The position numbers and the translations under genes were made by a program. From contig NZ_CP140155.1 of NCBI RefSeq assembly GCF_034479375.1, forward strand, positions 744,001-808,000: a stretch of DNA of 64,000 nucleotides, read 5' to 3'. Position 1 is the first letter of the stretch. Each line of letters starts with the position of its first letter. The notes below the pieces were generated by a model. The model saw only the letters and a list, made by a program, of their open reading frames with translations. It made no database searches and was not told where the DNA came from. The stretch is from Rhodopseudomonas palustris. GTDB taxonomy: Bacteria; Pseudomonadota; Alphaproteobacteria; Rhizobiales; Xanthobacteraceae. This document shows, one piece after another, positions 16,601-27,616 of this stretch.

Positions 16601-18853
16601 ATGGGGATCTATCGAAATTCTATCGTTCTGGCGGCACTCACCGCCGCCGCGATGGGCCCGCCCGAGGCGATGGCGCAGCAGTCGTCGCAGGCGGAATCGG
16701 TCGCGCTTCCCGCCGTGACCGTGAGCCCCGCCCAGCGCCCCGCGCGCCGGGCAGCCCCGCGCCGCCGCGAGGCACAGCCGGCTTCGGCGCCGAGGTCTGC
16801 GCCGGTCGCGCCCCGCGCCGTGCGCAACGCCAGCAACACATCGGATCGATATCTCGACCAGCGGTCGACGACCGCGACGAAGACCGATACGCCCGTCCTG
16901 GAGACGCCGCAGTCGATCTCGACGATCACGCGCCGGCAGATGGACGATCAGAACGCGCAGACGGTCGGCAACGCTCTGCGCTATACGGCGGGGGTTCTCT
17001 CCGATGCCGACTCCAATGCGCGCTACGACAGCATCTTCATTCGCGGCTTCGGCGCGTTCGGAACGGCGACCAACTACGTCAGCTTCCTGGATGGTTTGAA
17101 GTTGCCGCGCGGCCAGGCCTTCGCCAACACTGCGATCGACCCGTTCCTGCTCGACCGCGTCGAGGTGCTGAAGGGGCCCTCGGCGGTTCTGTACGGCCAG
17201 ACCAGCCCCGGCGGCCTCGTCAACCAGGTCAGCCGGCTGCCGAGCGCCGTCCCTTACAACGAGGTCAGGGTCGAGGGCGGCACCTACGGCCGCATCCAGT
17301 CCGGCGTCACCAGCCAGGGCGCTCTCGATAAGGAAGGGCACTGGCTCTATAGCTTGAGTGCCATCGGCCGCTCGTCCGGCACGCGCTACGACGGCGTCGA
17401 CGAGCAGCGCTATGCCGTCGCGCCCGCCGTGACCTGGGCGCCGGACGCCGACACGAAATTGACGGTCCAGAGTTATTATCAGCGTGACCCGAAGGGGGGC
17501 TACTTCAACTCGCTGTATGCCAGGTCGCTGGCGCCGGCGCAGTACCAGCCATTCCTGAACTCGAAGCTGAATGTCGGCGACCCGGGTTTCGACGCGTTCC
17601 AGCGCGAGCAATACGGCATCGGCTACCAGTTCGACAAACGCCTCAACAGCGTGGTCAGCGTCCGGTCGAGCCTGCGATATTCCCACGTCGATCTCGACAT
17701 GCAATCGCTGCAGATGAACGCGCCGCTCACGGCGACCGGTCAGTTGCCGCGCTGGGCGGTTCGGTCCATCGAAAATGTCGGCGGATTGTCGACCGACAAC
17801 CGCGTGCAGTTCGACGTCGCCACGGGCGCGCTTCAGCACAAGATCATCACCGGCGCGGACTATCAGCAATCCCGAAGCGACTGGGTCTATCAACTCGGCG
17901 CAGCGACGTCCCTGAACGTCACCAATCCGGTTTACGGCCAGACGGTCGGAACGCTCACGTCGCTGATCAACAGCGGGCAGGACCTGTCCCAGACCGGTCT
18001 GTACGCCCAGGATCAGATCAGCCTCGGTCAATGGCGCGCCACCCTCGGCGCCCGCCACGACTGGACCGAACAGAGCACGGACAATCGTCTCGCCGGCTCC
18101 AGCAGCAGCCAGTCCGCCGACAAGACGACCTACCGCGCCGGTTTGCTGTATCTCTTCGACGATGGCGTCGCGCCCTATGTCAGCTACTCGACCTCGTTCG
18201 AACCGGTGGCCGGCGTCGGAGTCGACGGCTCGCCGTTCATCCCGACGACCGCGGAGCAATATGAAGGCGGCATCAAATATCAGCCGAATGCCCTGCCGAT
18301 CCTGCTGACCGCATCGGTGTTCGATATCCGGCAGCAGAACGTGCTGACGCCGTCCGCCGTTGCCGGCTTCAACGTCCAGCAGGGTGAAGTCCGGTCCACC
18401 GGGGTCGAATTCGAGGCGCGCGGCAACGTCACCGACGGCCTCGAATTGATCGGCGCCGTGACGTTCCTCGACACGCGGGTCACGCAGTCCACCACCACCT
18501 CGATCATCGGCAATCGGCCGCAAGCGGTTCCCGATTTCTTCGGATCGGTCTGGGCGAATTACACCTTCCGGTCCGGCCCCGTGGGGGGACTGTCGGTCGG
18601 TGGCGGCATCCGGCATGTCGGCTCCAGCTACGGCGATGACGCCAACACGCTGCAGGCGCCGGCCTATACGGTCGTGGATGCGGCGCTGAAATACGAGCTG
18701 GAGAATCTCTCGCCTCGCCTGAAAGGCACGGCCTTGACGCTCAACGTCAACAATCTGTTCGACAAGGAGTACTATTCGAGCTGTTCGTCGACCTATTACT
18801 GCCAGTTCGGCAACCGCCGAACGATCCTGGCCGGGCTCCGGTATCGATGGTGA
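16601..18853 (+). CDS. TonB-dependent siderophore receptor
   Basis: A 750-residue outer-membrane receptor. A signal peptide (IVLAALTAAAMGPPEAMA) leads into an extended Pro/Arg-rich linker. A plug domain follows (TPQSISTITRRQMDDQNAQTVGNALRYTAGV, split; SIFIRGF; VEVLKGPSAVLYGQTSPGGLVNQVSRLP), the sequence typical of FhuA/FpvA-class siderophore receptors, then a 22-strand barrel ending GLRYRW with the aromatic terminus. ATG 16601 has GGGGGCGG upstream; ATG 16580 would add seven residues. A PepSY membrane protein and a small membrane protein follow, as in many ferric-siderophore loci. The siderophore is not identifiable. Confidence 0.94.
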   Translation: MGIYRNSIVLAALTAAAMGPPEAMAQQSSQAESVALPAVTVSPAQRPARRAAPRRREAQPASAPRSAPVAPRAVRNASNTSDRYLDQRSTTATKTDTPVLETPQSISTITRRQMDDQNAQTVGNALRYTAGVLSDADSNARYDSIFIRGFGAFGTATNYVSFLDGLKLPRGQAFANTAIDPFLLDRVEVLKGPSAVLYGQTSPGGLVNQVSRLPSAVPYNEVRVEGGTYGRIQSGVTSQGALDKEGHWLYSLSAIGRSSGTRYDGVDEQRYAVAPAVTWAPDADTKLTVQSYYQRDPKGGYFNSLYARSLAPAQYQPFLNSKLNVGDPGFDAFQREQYGIGYQFDKRLNSVVSVRSSLRYSHVDLDMQSLQMNAPLTATGQLPRWAVRSIENVGGLSTDNRVQFDVATGALQHKIITGADYQQSRSDWVYQLGAATSLNVTNPVYGQTVGTLTSLINSGQDLSQTGLYAQDQISLGQWRATLGARHDWTEQSTDNRLAGSSSSQSADKTTYRAGLLYLFDDGVAPYVSYSTSFEPVAGVGVDGSPFIPTTAEQYEGGIKYQPNALPILLTASVFDIRQQNVLTPSAVAGFNVQQGEVRSTGVEFEARGNVTDGLELIGAVTFLDTRVTQSTTTSIIGNRPQAVPDFFGSVWANYTFRSGPVGGLSVGGGIRHVGSSYGDDANTLQAPAYTVVDAALKYELENLSPRLKGTALTLNVNNLFDKEYYSSCSSTYYCQFGNRRTILAGLRYRW

Positions 18854-18881
18854 GCCGCCGAGGTCGAGAGCTGTCGGTCCG

Positions 18882-20003
18882 ATGACGCCGCGCACCGTCC
18901 GGGTCTGGTCGTGGATTCATCGGTGGAGCAGCCTGGTCTGTACGGTCTTTGCGCTGCTCCTCTGCCTGACCGGGCTGCCGCTGATCTTCAAGGACGAACT
19001 CGGGCCCGATCTCGGGCTCGAGAATGCCGCCGGCGGAGCCGCGACTGCGTCATTGGAGTCGATGATCTCCCGGGCGCAGGCCGCGCGTCCGGGGCAGGTG
19101 GTGCCTTATCTGTTCTTCGATCGTGATCAGCCGATCGTGAAAGTGCCGACGTCACCGTCGATGACTTCCGACCCGGCCTCGTTCCACTATCAGGTGTTCG
19201 ACATCCGGACCGGCAGGCAGATCGACGTTCCGCAGCCCAATGAAGGCTTCATGTACGTGATGCTGCGGTTGCATCTCGACCTGTTTGCCGGCGTGAAGGG
19301 CACGCTGTTTCTCGGATTAATGGGCGTGCTGCTCGTCGTCGCGATCGGTTCGGGCGTGGCCCTCTACGGACCCTTCACCCGGCGTTTCGATTTCGGGGTG
19401 GTCCGCAGGGGGAGCGGGCGGCACCGAACCTGGCTGGACCTGCACAACCTGCTCGGCATCGTCACGCTAGCCTGGTTCGGCGTGGTGAGCTTCACCGGCG
19501 TGATCAACACGCTGGCCGCGCCGATCGAACTGGCCTGGCAGGCCAATCAGCTCGTGGAGATGTCGTCGCAAGCCAAGCCCGTCGAGAATGAGGACAGGCG
19601 GGCTTCGATCGACGATGTGCTCCGCGAGGTGCGCGCGGCTGTTCCCGGCATGAACGTCATGACGGTCGCGTTTCCTGGGACGCCGTTCGCCACCCCGTCG
19701 CACGTGGCCGTGTTCCTCACCGGCAGCACGCCGCTCACGAGTCGGATCCTGAAGCCCGCATTGGTGGACGCATCGAGCGGGGCCGTGGTCGCGGTACGTG
19801 ACATGCCATGGTATGCGACGGCGCTGTTCACGTCGCAGCCGCTGCATTTCGGCGACTATGGCGGGCTGCCGCTGAAGATCATCTGGGCGTTGCTGGACGT
19901 CGTGACGATCGTCGTGCTGATCAGCGGGTTGTATCTCTGGTGGGGCAAGCGCCGCCGGCGCTCCGGCGTTGCGGCGAGTGAAGTGTCGGAGCACGGCCGA
20001 TGA
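18882..20003 (+). CDS. PepSY-associated membrane protein (siderophore/iron-uptake reductase type)
   Basis: A 373-residue inner-membrane protein with the PepSY_TM layout. The first helix (WSSLVCTVFALLLCLTGLPLIF, residues about 15-36) follows the RVWSWIHRW motif. It is followed by a periplasmic PepSY domain, two central helices, a second periplasmic domain and a last helix (VVTIVVLISGLYLWWGKRRRR). Proteins of this kind neighbour TonB receptors and are implicated in periplasmic ferric-siderophore reduction. It begins 28 bases after the receptor stop, and its own stop overlaps the next gene (ATGA), so the three genes form one operon. Confidence 0.88.
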   Translation: MTPRTVRVWSWIHRWSSLVCTVFALLLCLTGLPLIFKDELGPDLGLENAAGGAATASLESMISRAQAARPGQVVPYLFFDRDQPIVKVPTSPSMTSDPASFHYQVFDIRTGRQIDVPQPNEGFMYVMLRLHLDLFAGVKGTLFLGLMGVLLVVAIGSGVALYGPFTRRFDFGVVRRGSGRHRTWLDLHNLLGIVTLAWFGVVSFTGVINTLAAPIELAWQANQLVEMSSQAKPVENEDRRASIDDVLREVRAAVPGMNVMTVAFPGTPFATPSHVAVFLTGSTPLTSRILKPALVDASSGAVVAVRDMPWYATALFTSQPLHFGDYGGLPLKIIWALLDVVTIVVLISGLYLWWGKRRRRSGVAASEVSEHGR

Positions 20004-20239
20004 GCGGCTTCAGGCGGCAATGGCTGTGGCCATTGATCCTGGCCGCCTCGACGGTCTTCGGGTTGGTCGCCGCGCTGGTCGGCGAAGGCGCCGTCTGGTT
20101 GGGACTGAGCTGGGCGACGCTCTCGATGCCGTTGCTGACGATCCTACGCTGCCTCACGCCGTCGCGCCGAGACGACAAATCGCCGAGCGTCGTTGGGCGA
20201 TCCGGCAAATGGTCGGGCAGCGAAGACCGGCGGTGGTGA
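20000..20239 (+). CDS. Small membrane protein of the TonB/PepSY operon, hypothetical
   Basis: A 79-residue protein overlapping the preceding stop by ATGA, which supports it as a real coupled gene. It has two hydrophobic helices (LWPLILAASTVFGLVAALVG and VWLGLSWATLSMPLLTIL) and a polar basic tail. Small two-helix proteins of this type often follow PepSY_TM genes in iron-uptake operons. No named family was recognised. It probably stabilises or assists the PepSY protein. Confidence 0.7.
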   Translation: MSGFRRQWLWPLILAASTVFGLVAALVGEGAVWLGLSWATLSMPLLTILRCLTPSRRDDKSPSVVGRSGKWSGSEDRRW

Positions 20240-20313
20240 TTTGGCGTGAGCTGGGCGGCAGCTCGCATCGGTTCGCGATCGACCCTGTCGATGCCGGCGG
20301 CCAGCGATCGAGT

Positions 20314-22428
20314 TCATTTGCCCGTGGAGCCCTGCAGCGCCTGGGTCAATGCCTTGCGCAGCGCATCGAGCGTGTAGGGCTTCTGCAGCAGAGGGAAGCC
20401 TTCGCTCAGCGCCGACGCGCTGCGGTCGCTGTAGCCCGAAGCCAGCACCACAGGCGTTTCCGGATGATGCTCGCGGATCAGCCGGCCGAGTTCGAGACCG
20501 CTCATGCCCGGCATCACGATGTCGCTGAACACCAGGTCGATATCCTTGCGCTTGTTGAGCAGATCGATCGCATCTTCGGCCGAGCACACTTTCACGACGG
20601 TGAAGCCGCATTGCTCGGCATAGTCGGCGGCGACGGCGGCGACGTCGGGGTGATCTTCCACGAGGAGCAGCGTCGCTCGCTCACTCGGCTGTAGCAAGGC
20701 GACTTCCGCGACGTCAGCATCCCGCGTCGGCCGCTCGGTCGAGCGGGGGAGGAACAGATCGAACCGGGTGCCGCCGCCGATCTCGCTCTCGACCGTGATC
20801 GCGCCGTTCGATTGTTGCATGAATCCGTAGATCTGGCTGAGGCCCAATCCCGTACCGCGATCGACCGGCTTGGTGGTGAAGAACGGCTCGAAGATCCGGT
20901 CGCGGATCTCCTCGGGAATGCCTTCACCGGTGTCGGCGAAGCTGAGAATGGCATATTCGCCGGTCAGCCGGCGTGGTCCGAAATTCTTCAGCGTCTCGGT
21001 CCGGATCGAAATCGTGATGCGCCCGCCGTCCGGCATCGCGTCGCGCGCATTGAGGGCGAGGTTGAGCAGGGCGATTTCGAACTCGTTGGGATCGATCTGG
21101 ACCACGATCGGCTCCGTCGGCGGCTCGATCTCGATGGCGATGTCGCTGCGGACCGATTGCCTCAACACGTCGGCGAACTTCATCACGCTGTCGCCGAGAT
21201 CGACCAGCCGGGCCGCGACATTGTGGCGGCGTGAGAACGACAGCAACTGACGGGTGAGGCCGGCGCCCTTGGCGACGGCGGAGTCGATCATGTCGAACGT
21301 CCGCCGGTCCTGCAGGTCGTTGTGACGCCGCCTGAGCTTCTGCACCGAACCACCAACCACCATCAGCAGATTGTTGAAGTCGTGGGCGACGCCGCCGGTC
21401 AGGCGGCCCAGCGATTCGAGTCGTTGCGATTGCTTCAGTGCATTTTCCGCGGCGGCGCGCCGGCTGGCTTCCTCGTAAAAGCGTTGCGTCCGCCTGAGTG
21501 CCAGCAGCACGATCGCGATCAGGGCCGCGGTGGCAGGCAGGCCGACCAGCAGATAGGCGCCGAGTTGCGACAGCCACGTCTTGCGGATCGCCTCGGTCTC
21601 CAGCCCGGCATACACGTAGACCGGCAGGTTCGGCAGCTTGCGATAGGCGATGCGCCGCTCGATGCCGTCGAGCGCGGACACTTGCGTCAGTGTGCCTTCG
21701 TTGTTCCCCGCACGCATGGCCCGGCCGATCAGACCGTCGGATTTGACCGTTGCGTCGGCATGGTCGATCGCGGGGAAGCGGGCGAGAATGGCGCCGTCGT
21801 CGCGGACGAGCGCGGCGTAGCTGCCTTTCTCACGGCCGACCTTGGCGTAAAAGCCCTCGAAATAGTTCGGTAGCACCGACGTCTGAATCGTCCCGGCGAA
21901 GCTCCCGTCCGGCGTGTTGCGCCGCACGCTGACGCCGAAGAACGGAGCACCGCCATAAGGCGGTCGCGGCTGCAGGGTGCGGCCGACGAACAGGCCGACG
22001 TCCTTGCCGACATGGGCCTTGAAGTAGTCCCGATCGGAGAAGTCGGTTCGTGGCGAGGGAAAGAGCAGGGTGTTGACCAGAGTCTGGCCGTTCCTGTCGA
22101 AGATCCACATCGACTTGATCTGTTCAGAGCCGGCGGCCAGCCGCTTCAGCCGCGCGTGCAGCGCGCCTTCGTTGGCGCGGATCTGGTCGTCGGTCATATC
22201 GCGGATGATTTCGCCGGTTTCCGCGATCGAGCGCTCGACCGATTCGAAGATCTTCAGCGCGTGCTCGGTGATGATGTCACGGGTCTTGTCGATCTGCCGG
22301 TCGGCACCGTCGTCGTTGGAGCGATAGGCCAGCCAGGCCGCGTAAGTGAACAGCGCCACCGGTAGCACCACCGAGGCGACCAGAATCGCACGCAGCAGTC
22401 GAAGCGAATCGCGTTGGGCCGTCAGCAT
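20314..22428 (-). CDS. Hybrid sensor histidine kinase with periplasmic sensor and C-terminal receiver
   Basis: A 704-residue protein. A first membrane helix (about residues 12-31) precedes a Cache-like periplasmic domain of about 260 residues ([36 protein letters not shown]). A second helix ([15 protein letters not shown], about residue 300) and a short coiled linker follow. The kinase core has the H-box [12 protein letters not shown] (His near residue 347), the N-box [10 protein letters not shown] and G-boxes [11 protein letters not shown] and [12 protein letters not shown] receiver domain completes it ([17 protein letters not shown], Asp near residue 638; ASGYSD; Lys in LQKPY). No separate regulator gene is adjacent, so the output partner is unknown. 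Confidence 0.93.
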   Translation of the reverse strand: MLTAQRDSLRLLRAILVASVVLPVALFTYAAWLAYRSNDDGADRQIDKTRDIITEHALKIFESVERSIAETGEIIRDMTDDQIRANEGALHARLKRLAAGSEQIKSMWIFDRNGQTLVNTLLFPSPRTDFSDRDYFKAHVGKDVGLFVGRTLQPRPPYGGAPFFGVSVRRNTPDGSFAGTIQTSVLPNYFEGFYAKVGREKGSYAALVRDDGAILARFPAIDHADATVKSDGLIGRAMRAGNNEGTLTQVSALDGIERRIAYRKLPNLPVYVYAGLETEAIRKTWLSQLGAYLLVGLPATAALIAIVLLALRRTQRFYEEASRRAAAENALKQSQRLESLGRLTGGVAHDFNNLLMVVGGSVQKLRRRHNDLQDRRTFDMIDSAVAKGAGLTRQLLSFSRRHNVAARLVDLGDSVMKFADVLRQSVRSDIAIEIEPPTEPIVVQIDPNEFEIALLNLALNARDAMPDGGRITISIRTETLKNFGPRRLTGEYAILSFADTGEGIPEEIRDRIFEPFFTTKPVDRGTGLGLSQIYGFMQQSNGAITVESEIGGGTRFDLFLPRSTERPTRDADVAEVALLQPSERATLLLVEDHPDVAAVAADYAEQCGFTVVKVCSAEDAIDLLNKRKDIDLVFSDIVMPGMSGLELGRLIREHHPETPVVLASGYSDRSASALSEGFPLLQKPYTLDALRKALTQALQGSTGK

Positions 22429-22632
22429 TGGCTCGGGTGGGCGAAATTAGCTGCCATTGATTTTCAATTAAGCACTTTTCCGATCGCAGGAAACCGGTTG
22501 GACCCGACTGATCAGGATGGCGGTAAATCCCTGACAGCGTCCACCTATCGTTTGTGGAACCATTGCAGTAAACAGCGCAGGTGAATTTCGAGTTCCACCG
22601 GATGTGAGCCGGGCTTGCAGAAGAGGATTGCC

Positions 22633-22947
22633 ATGCGCCCTTTGACCTTCGGTCTGTCGTTGCTGCTGCTCGCCGGCGCGTCCGCCCCGTCATTTGCCGC
22701 AGATGCCACCAACGGCGAAACCCTGGCGAAGCGCTGGTGCACCAGTTGTCATGTTGTTTCCGAGGACCAGAGCAGGGGTACCGACCTCGTCGCGTCGTTC
22801 GCGTCGATCGCATCGCGACCGGGATTTGATCAGGACAAGCTTGCGACCTTCCTGCTCGAGCCGCATCCGAAGATGTCCAGCATGGCGCTGAGCCGGATCG
22901 AGGCGCAGAATATCGCGGCCTATATCGCCGAGCAGAAGCGCCCGTGA
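22633..22947 (+). CDS. Small periplasmic c-type cytochrome
   Basis: A 104-residue protein with a signal peptide (RPLTFGLSLLLLAGASAPSFA) and one haem-binding CTSCH motif about 15 residues into the mature chain. A downstream Met (KMSSMALS) can serve as the distal ligand, giving a class I monohaem cytochrome of about 9 kDa. It resembles small electron carriers of alphaproteobacterial respiratory or photosynthetic chains. The ATG at 22633 is preceded by AAGAGGATTG. It is divergent from the histidine kinase with a 204-base gap, so the kinase may regulate it; this is inference. Confidence 0.88.
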   Translation: MRPLTFGLSLLLLAGASAPSFAADATNGETLAKRWCTSCHVVSEDQSRGTDLVASFASIASRPGFDQDKLATFLLEPHPKMSSMALSRIEAQNIAAYIAEQKRP

Positions 22948-23054
22948 TGCGTTGGCGCGGCGGCTGAGCGTCGCGCTCTGGTCAGCGTCTCGACGCAAGT
23001 GGAGCCGGGGCTTTCCCGGCATCCTCGCCGCACGCGAACCTCCCGGGTGCGATA

Positions 23055-24194
23055 GTGACCGAATCCCTGTTCTATACCGCCGATCACATCGCCTTCCGCG
23101 ACGTGGTGCGCCGCTTCGTGCAAAAAGAGATCGAGCCGTTCGCCACCGAATGGGACGAGGCCGGGGGCTTTCCGCGGGAGCTCTATGAAAAGGCCGCGGC
23201 GATCGGGCTGCTCGGACTGGGCTTCCCCGAGGAATATGGCGGCACGCCGACCGATCAGTTCATGTGGATCGTGGCCACCCAGGAACTGGCGCGGGCCGGC
23301 GCCGGCGGCGTCAGCGCCAGCCTCAACAGCCATTCGATCGGCGCGCCGCCGATCGCGCGTGCGGGAACTCCCGAGCTGAAAGCCCGGGTGCTCCCCGATA
23401 TTCTCGCCGGTAAGAAGATCTCCGCCCTGGCGATTACCGAACCATCCGGCGGCTCCGACGTCGCCAATCTGCGCACCACCGCCAAGCGCGACGGCGACCA
23501 CTACGTCGTCAACGGCGAGAAGACCTTCATCACCTCCGGCATGCGCGCCGACTACATCACCACGGCGGTGCGCACCGGCGGCGATGGGCCTGGCGGCGTC
23601 AGCCTGCTGCTGATCCCGGGCGACACGCCGGGGCTGACGCGGACGCCGCTGAAGAAGATGGGGTGGTGGGCGTCCGACACCGCGACGCTGCATTTCGACA
23701 ATTGCCGCGTGCCGGCCGGCAATCTGCTCGGGCAGGAAGGCGCCGGCTTCATGATCATCATGCTGAACTTCAACAGCGAGCGGCTGACGATGGCGGCCGG
23801 CTGCATCGCCGCGTCCCGGGTCTGCCTCGACGAGGCGACGGCCTATGCCAAGGAGCGCGTGACCTTCGGCAAGCCGCTGTCGAAGCACCAGGTGATCCGT
23901 CACAAGCTGGTGGACATGGCGCAGCGCATCGCCGCGTCGCAGGCGATGCTGGAACTGCTGGCGTGGCGGGTGGAGCAGGGCGAGAGCCCGATCGCGGAAA
24001 TCTGCATGCTGAAGAACCAGGCGACCCAGACGATGGCGTTCTGCGCCTCCGAGGCGGTGCAGATCTTCGGCGGCGCGGGCTTCATGCGCGGCGTCAAGGT
24101 CGAGCGCATCTATCGCGAGGTCAAGGTCAACGCCATCGGCGGCGGCACCGAAGAGATCATGAAGGACCTCGCCAGCCGGCAGATGGGGCTGTGA
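23055..24194 (+). CDS. Acyl-CoA dehydrogenase
   Basis: A 379-residue FAD-dependent flavoenzyme spanning the full family fold: N-terminal helices (residues 1-115), central beta domain with ALAITEPSGGSDVANL and EKTFITSGMRADY, and a C-terminal helical domain with YAKERVTFGKPLSKHQ. The end reads NAIGGGTEEIMKDLASRQMGL, so Gly replaces the catalytic Glu of YEGT-type enzymes. In such relatives (isovaleryl-, long-chain, citronellyl-type) the base sits in an earlier helix. It starts with GTG at 23055. It heads the cluster that continues with another acyl-CoA dehydrogenase, ligases and a carboxylase. Physiological substrate unknown, possibly branched-chain. Confidence 0.93.
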   Translation: MTESLFYTADHIAFRDVVRRFVQKEIEPFATEWDEAGGFPRELYEKAAAIGLLGLGFPEEYGGTPTDQFMWIVATQELARAGAGGVSASLNSHSIGAPPIARAGTPELKARVLPDILAGKKISALAITEPSGGSDVANLRTTAKRDGDHYVVNGEKTFITSGMRADYITTAVRTGGDGPGGVSLLLIPGDTPGLTRTPLKKMGWWASDTATLHFDNCRVPAGNLLGQEGAGFMIIMLNFNSERLTMAAGCIAASRVCLDEATAYAKERVTFGKPLSKHQVIRHKLVDMAQRIAASQAMLELLAWRVEQGESPIAEICMLKNQATQTMAFCASEAVQIFGGAGFMRGVKVERIYREVKVNAIGGGTEEIMKDLASRQMGL

Positions 24195-24205
24195 TGATAC
24201 ACACC

Positions 24206-24316
24206 GTCATTCCGGGGCGCGCGCAGCGCGAACCCGGAATCCCGCGGTGACAATGACGAACGACAACAACAAGTGAGATTCCGGGTTCGCTCGCTTCGCG
24301 AGCGCCCCGGAATGAC
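24206..24316. repeat. Palindromic intergenic repeat, family A (copy 1)
   Basis: Outer arms GTCATTCCGGGG (24206-24217) and CCCCGGAATGAC (24305-24316) are perfect. Inner arms GCGAACCCGGAATC (24228-24241) and GATTCCGGGTTCGC (24277-24290) are also perfect. Each half can also fold alone, because ATTCCGGG pairs with CCCGGAAT. The right end supplies an ATG (24312) in frame with the next gene, but the element end is not its natural start. Confidence 0.9.
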
Positions 24317-24329
24317 CAGGGAAGAGACA

Positions 24330-25487
<1,158 letters not shown>

Positions 25488-25601
25488 ACCCGCCGCCAGC
25501 CTATGGACGCAAGATAGCGGCGGCGGCTGTCCCCTACGTTGCTACCTGATAACTGCGCGCAAGACGCAGACAGAGTTCCGCACAACAGAGGGAGGGGAGC
25601 C

Positions 25602-26825
25602 ATGACGTCGTTCAGTCGCCGTTCACTGATGGTTGGATCGGCCGCTGCCGGTCTCGCCGCGCTTTCAAGCGCACGAAACGCCCGCGCCGACGAGTTGCCG
25701 GGCGTGACCGCCACCGAACTCAAGATCGGGTGCACCACTTCGCTCAGCGGACCGGTGTCCGCCCTCGGAACGATTGCGCGCAGCCAGGAAGCCTATTTCC
25801 GGATGCTCAACGATCAGGGCGGCATCGCCGGCCGCAAGATCAATTTCATCATGTACGATGACGCTTTCAACCCGTCCAAGACGGTCGAGCAGACCCGGCG
25901 GCTGATCGAGAGCGACAACGTCGCCTTCCTGTTTTCGATGCTCGGCACCGCGCCGAACTCGGCGGTGGTGAAATACATCAACGCGCAGAAGGTGCCGCAT
26001 CTGTTCCTGTCGGTGAACGGCGACAAATGGGGCGACTACAAGACCTATCCCTGGACCATGGGATTTGCGCCGAGTTCCCGGACCGAAGCCCAGGTGTTCG
26101 CCAAATACGCACTCAGCCAGAAGCCGGACGCCAAATTCGCGCTGTTGTATCAGAACGACGACCTCGGCAAGGATTTCGTCGCCGGTCTGCGCGACGTGCT
26201 CGGCGATCGCTACGACACGCTCGTGAAGGCAATGTCCTACGAGGTCACCGAGCCGACGATCGACTCGCAGATCGTCACGCTGCGGGCGACCAATGCCGAT
26301 GTGCTGATTTCGGGGGTGACGTCGAAATTCGCCGCGCAGGCGATCCGCAAGGTTTACGAATTGGGCTGGAAGCCGATGCACTTCGTCACCAGCGGCGCGG
26401 CCTCCGTCGCGTCGACGATCATCCCGGTGGGCGCCGAGCGCGCCGAAGGCCTGATCACGTCGACCTATACCAAGGATCCGGCCGATCCGGCGTGGGCCGA
26501 CGATCCCGGCATCAAGGACTACACGGCCTTCATGGCGAAATATTTCCCGACCGGAAACGCCAAGGAAAGCCTCAATGCGTACGGCTACACGGTCGCGTCG
26601 GTGCTGCGCATCCTGCTCGGGCAGTGCAACGGCAATTTCAGCCGCGAGAACATCATGGCTCAGGCCAACAACCTCAAGAACGTCGAGGTGCCCACGTTGT
26701 TGCCGGGCGTTCGGGTCAACACCAGCCCGACCAATCATCACCCGCTGCGGCAGATGCAACTGCAGCGCTTTGAAGGGCAGGGGTACAAGCGCTTCGGCGC
26801 GGTCATCGAGGGGACGATGTTGTAG
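25602..26825 (+). CDS. ABC transporter substrate-binding protein (Leu/aromatic-acid type), Tat-exported
   Basis: A 407-residue Peripla_BP_6 protein. The N-terminus FSRRSLMVGSAAAGLAALSSARNARA is a twin-arginine signal, unusual for this family and implying export in folded form. Mature motifs: LKIGCTTSLSGPVSALG, YFRMLNDQGGIAGRKI, and lobe-2 DVLISGVTSKFAAQAIRK. No permease or ATPase genes are nearby, so it must use components encoded elsewhere. The position inside the acyl-CoA cluster suggests capture of the acid degraded by these enzymes. The ATG at 25602 follows GGGAGGGGAGCC. Confidence 0.9.
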   Translation: MTSFSRRSLMVGSAAAGLAALSSARNARADELPGVTATELKIGCTTSLSGPVSALGTIARSQEAYFRMLNDQGGIAGRKINFIMYDDAFNPSKTVEQTRRLIESDNVAFLFSMLGTAPNSAVVKYINAQKVPHLFLSVNGDKWGDYKTYPWTMGFAPSSRTEAQVFAKYALSQKPDAKFALLYQNDDLGKDFVAGLRDVLGDRYDTLVKAMSYEVTEPTIDSQIVTLRATNADVLISGVTSKFAAQAIRKVYELGWKPMHFVTSGAASVASTIIPVGAERAEGLITSTYTKDPADPAWADDPGIKDYTAFMAKYFPTGNAKESLNAYGYTVASVLRILLGQCNGNFSRENIMAQANNLKNVEVPTLLPGVRVNTSPTNHHPLRQMQLQRFEGQGYKRFGAVIEGTML

Positions 26826-26841
26826 GCGCGGCCTCCATGGC

Positions 26842-26884
26842 GCAGCCGCAAGCTCGCAAGATGCTCGCGAGCGGCTGCGTTTTG
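26842..26884 (+). terminator. Rho-independent terminator
   Basis: CGCAGCCGC (26842-26850) pairs perfectly with GCGGCTGCG (26872-26880), with further GC pairing inside, then TTTT. It lies 17 bases after the binding-protein stop, so the transcript from upstream genes probably ends here. Confidence 0.75.
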
Positions 26885-26965
26885 GGGTAGCCTGCCGACC
26901 GCCGGTCCGACCAATGGGAAGTCCGCCGCGCCAAGATCAACAATGCCGAGGGAAACGCCAACCAC

Positions 26966-27616
26966 ATGATCACGCTGTATCACTGCCAGGGAGCGCGGTC
27001 GTTCCGGCCGCTGTGGATGCTGGAGGAGATGGGGCTCGATTACGAGCTTAAGATGCTGCCGTTCCCACCGCGGATGTTCGCCAAGGAGTATCTGGCGATC
27101 AATCCGCTCGGCACCATCCCGTTCATGATCGACGGTGACACGAAGATGACGGAATCCTCCGGCATCTGTCACTATCTCGGCAGCAAATATGGGCCGACGC
27201 CGCTGGTGCTCGACGTCGGCGAGCACGACTATGGGAGCTACCTCAACTGGATGTTCTTCAGCGATGCGACGCTGACGTTTCCGCAGACGCTCGTGCTGCG
27301 CTACGGCACGCTGGAGCCGAACGAACGGCGGCAGCCGCAGGTGGTCGAGGACTACGCCAAGTGGTTTCTCGGCCGGCTGCGCGCGGTCGAGGCGGCGACG
27401 GGGCAGACCGAGTGGCTCTGCGCGGGGCACTTCACCGCCGCCGACGTAGCGATCGGCTACGCGCTGCGGCTGGCGGACACGCTGGGCCTCTCCAAGGATT
27501 TCGGCCCCAATGTGGCTGCGTACTGGCAGCGGCTGCAGCAACGTGAGGGCTATCGGCGCGCGCTCGAGGCGGAAGTTCGCGCCGCCGACGAGCAGAAGGT
27601 CGCGCGGCGGGCCTGA
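26966..27616 (+). CDS. Glutathione S-transferase family protein
   Basis: A 216-residue two-domain GST. The N-terminal thioredoxin-like domain begins ITLYHCQGARSFRPLWMLEEMGLDYEL and contains NPLGTIPFMIDGDTKMTESSGICHYL, with the cis-Pro loop and the ES glutathione gamma-Glu-binding pair. The all-helical C-terminal domain ends in GYRRALEAE. The catalytic residue would be a Ser or Cys near residues 8-12. GSTs in acyl or aromatic clusters can act as isomerases, thiolytic or detoxifying enzymes; which applies is not visible. It lies between a terminator and the AraC gene, so it may be a separate unit. Confidence 0.88.
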   Translation: MITLYHCQGARSFRPLWMLEEMGLDYELKMLPFPPRMFAKEYLAINPLGTIPFMIDGDTKMTESSGICHYLGSKYGPTPLVLDVGEHDYGSYLNWMFFSDATLTFPQTLVLRYGTLEPNERRQPQVVEDYAKWFLGRLRAVEAATGQTEWLCAGHFTAADVAIGYALRLADTLGLSKDFGPNVAAYWQRLQQREGYRRALEAEVRAADEQKVARRA

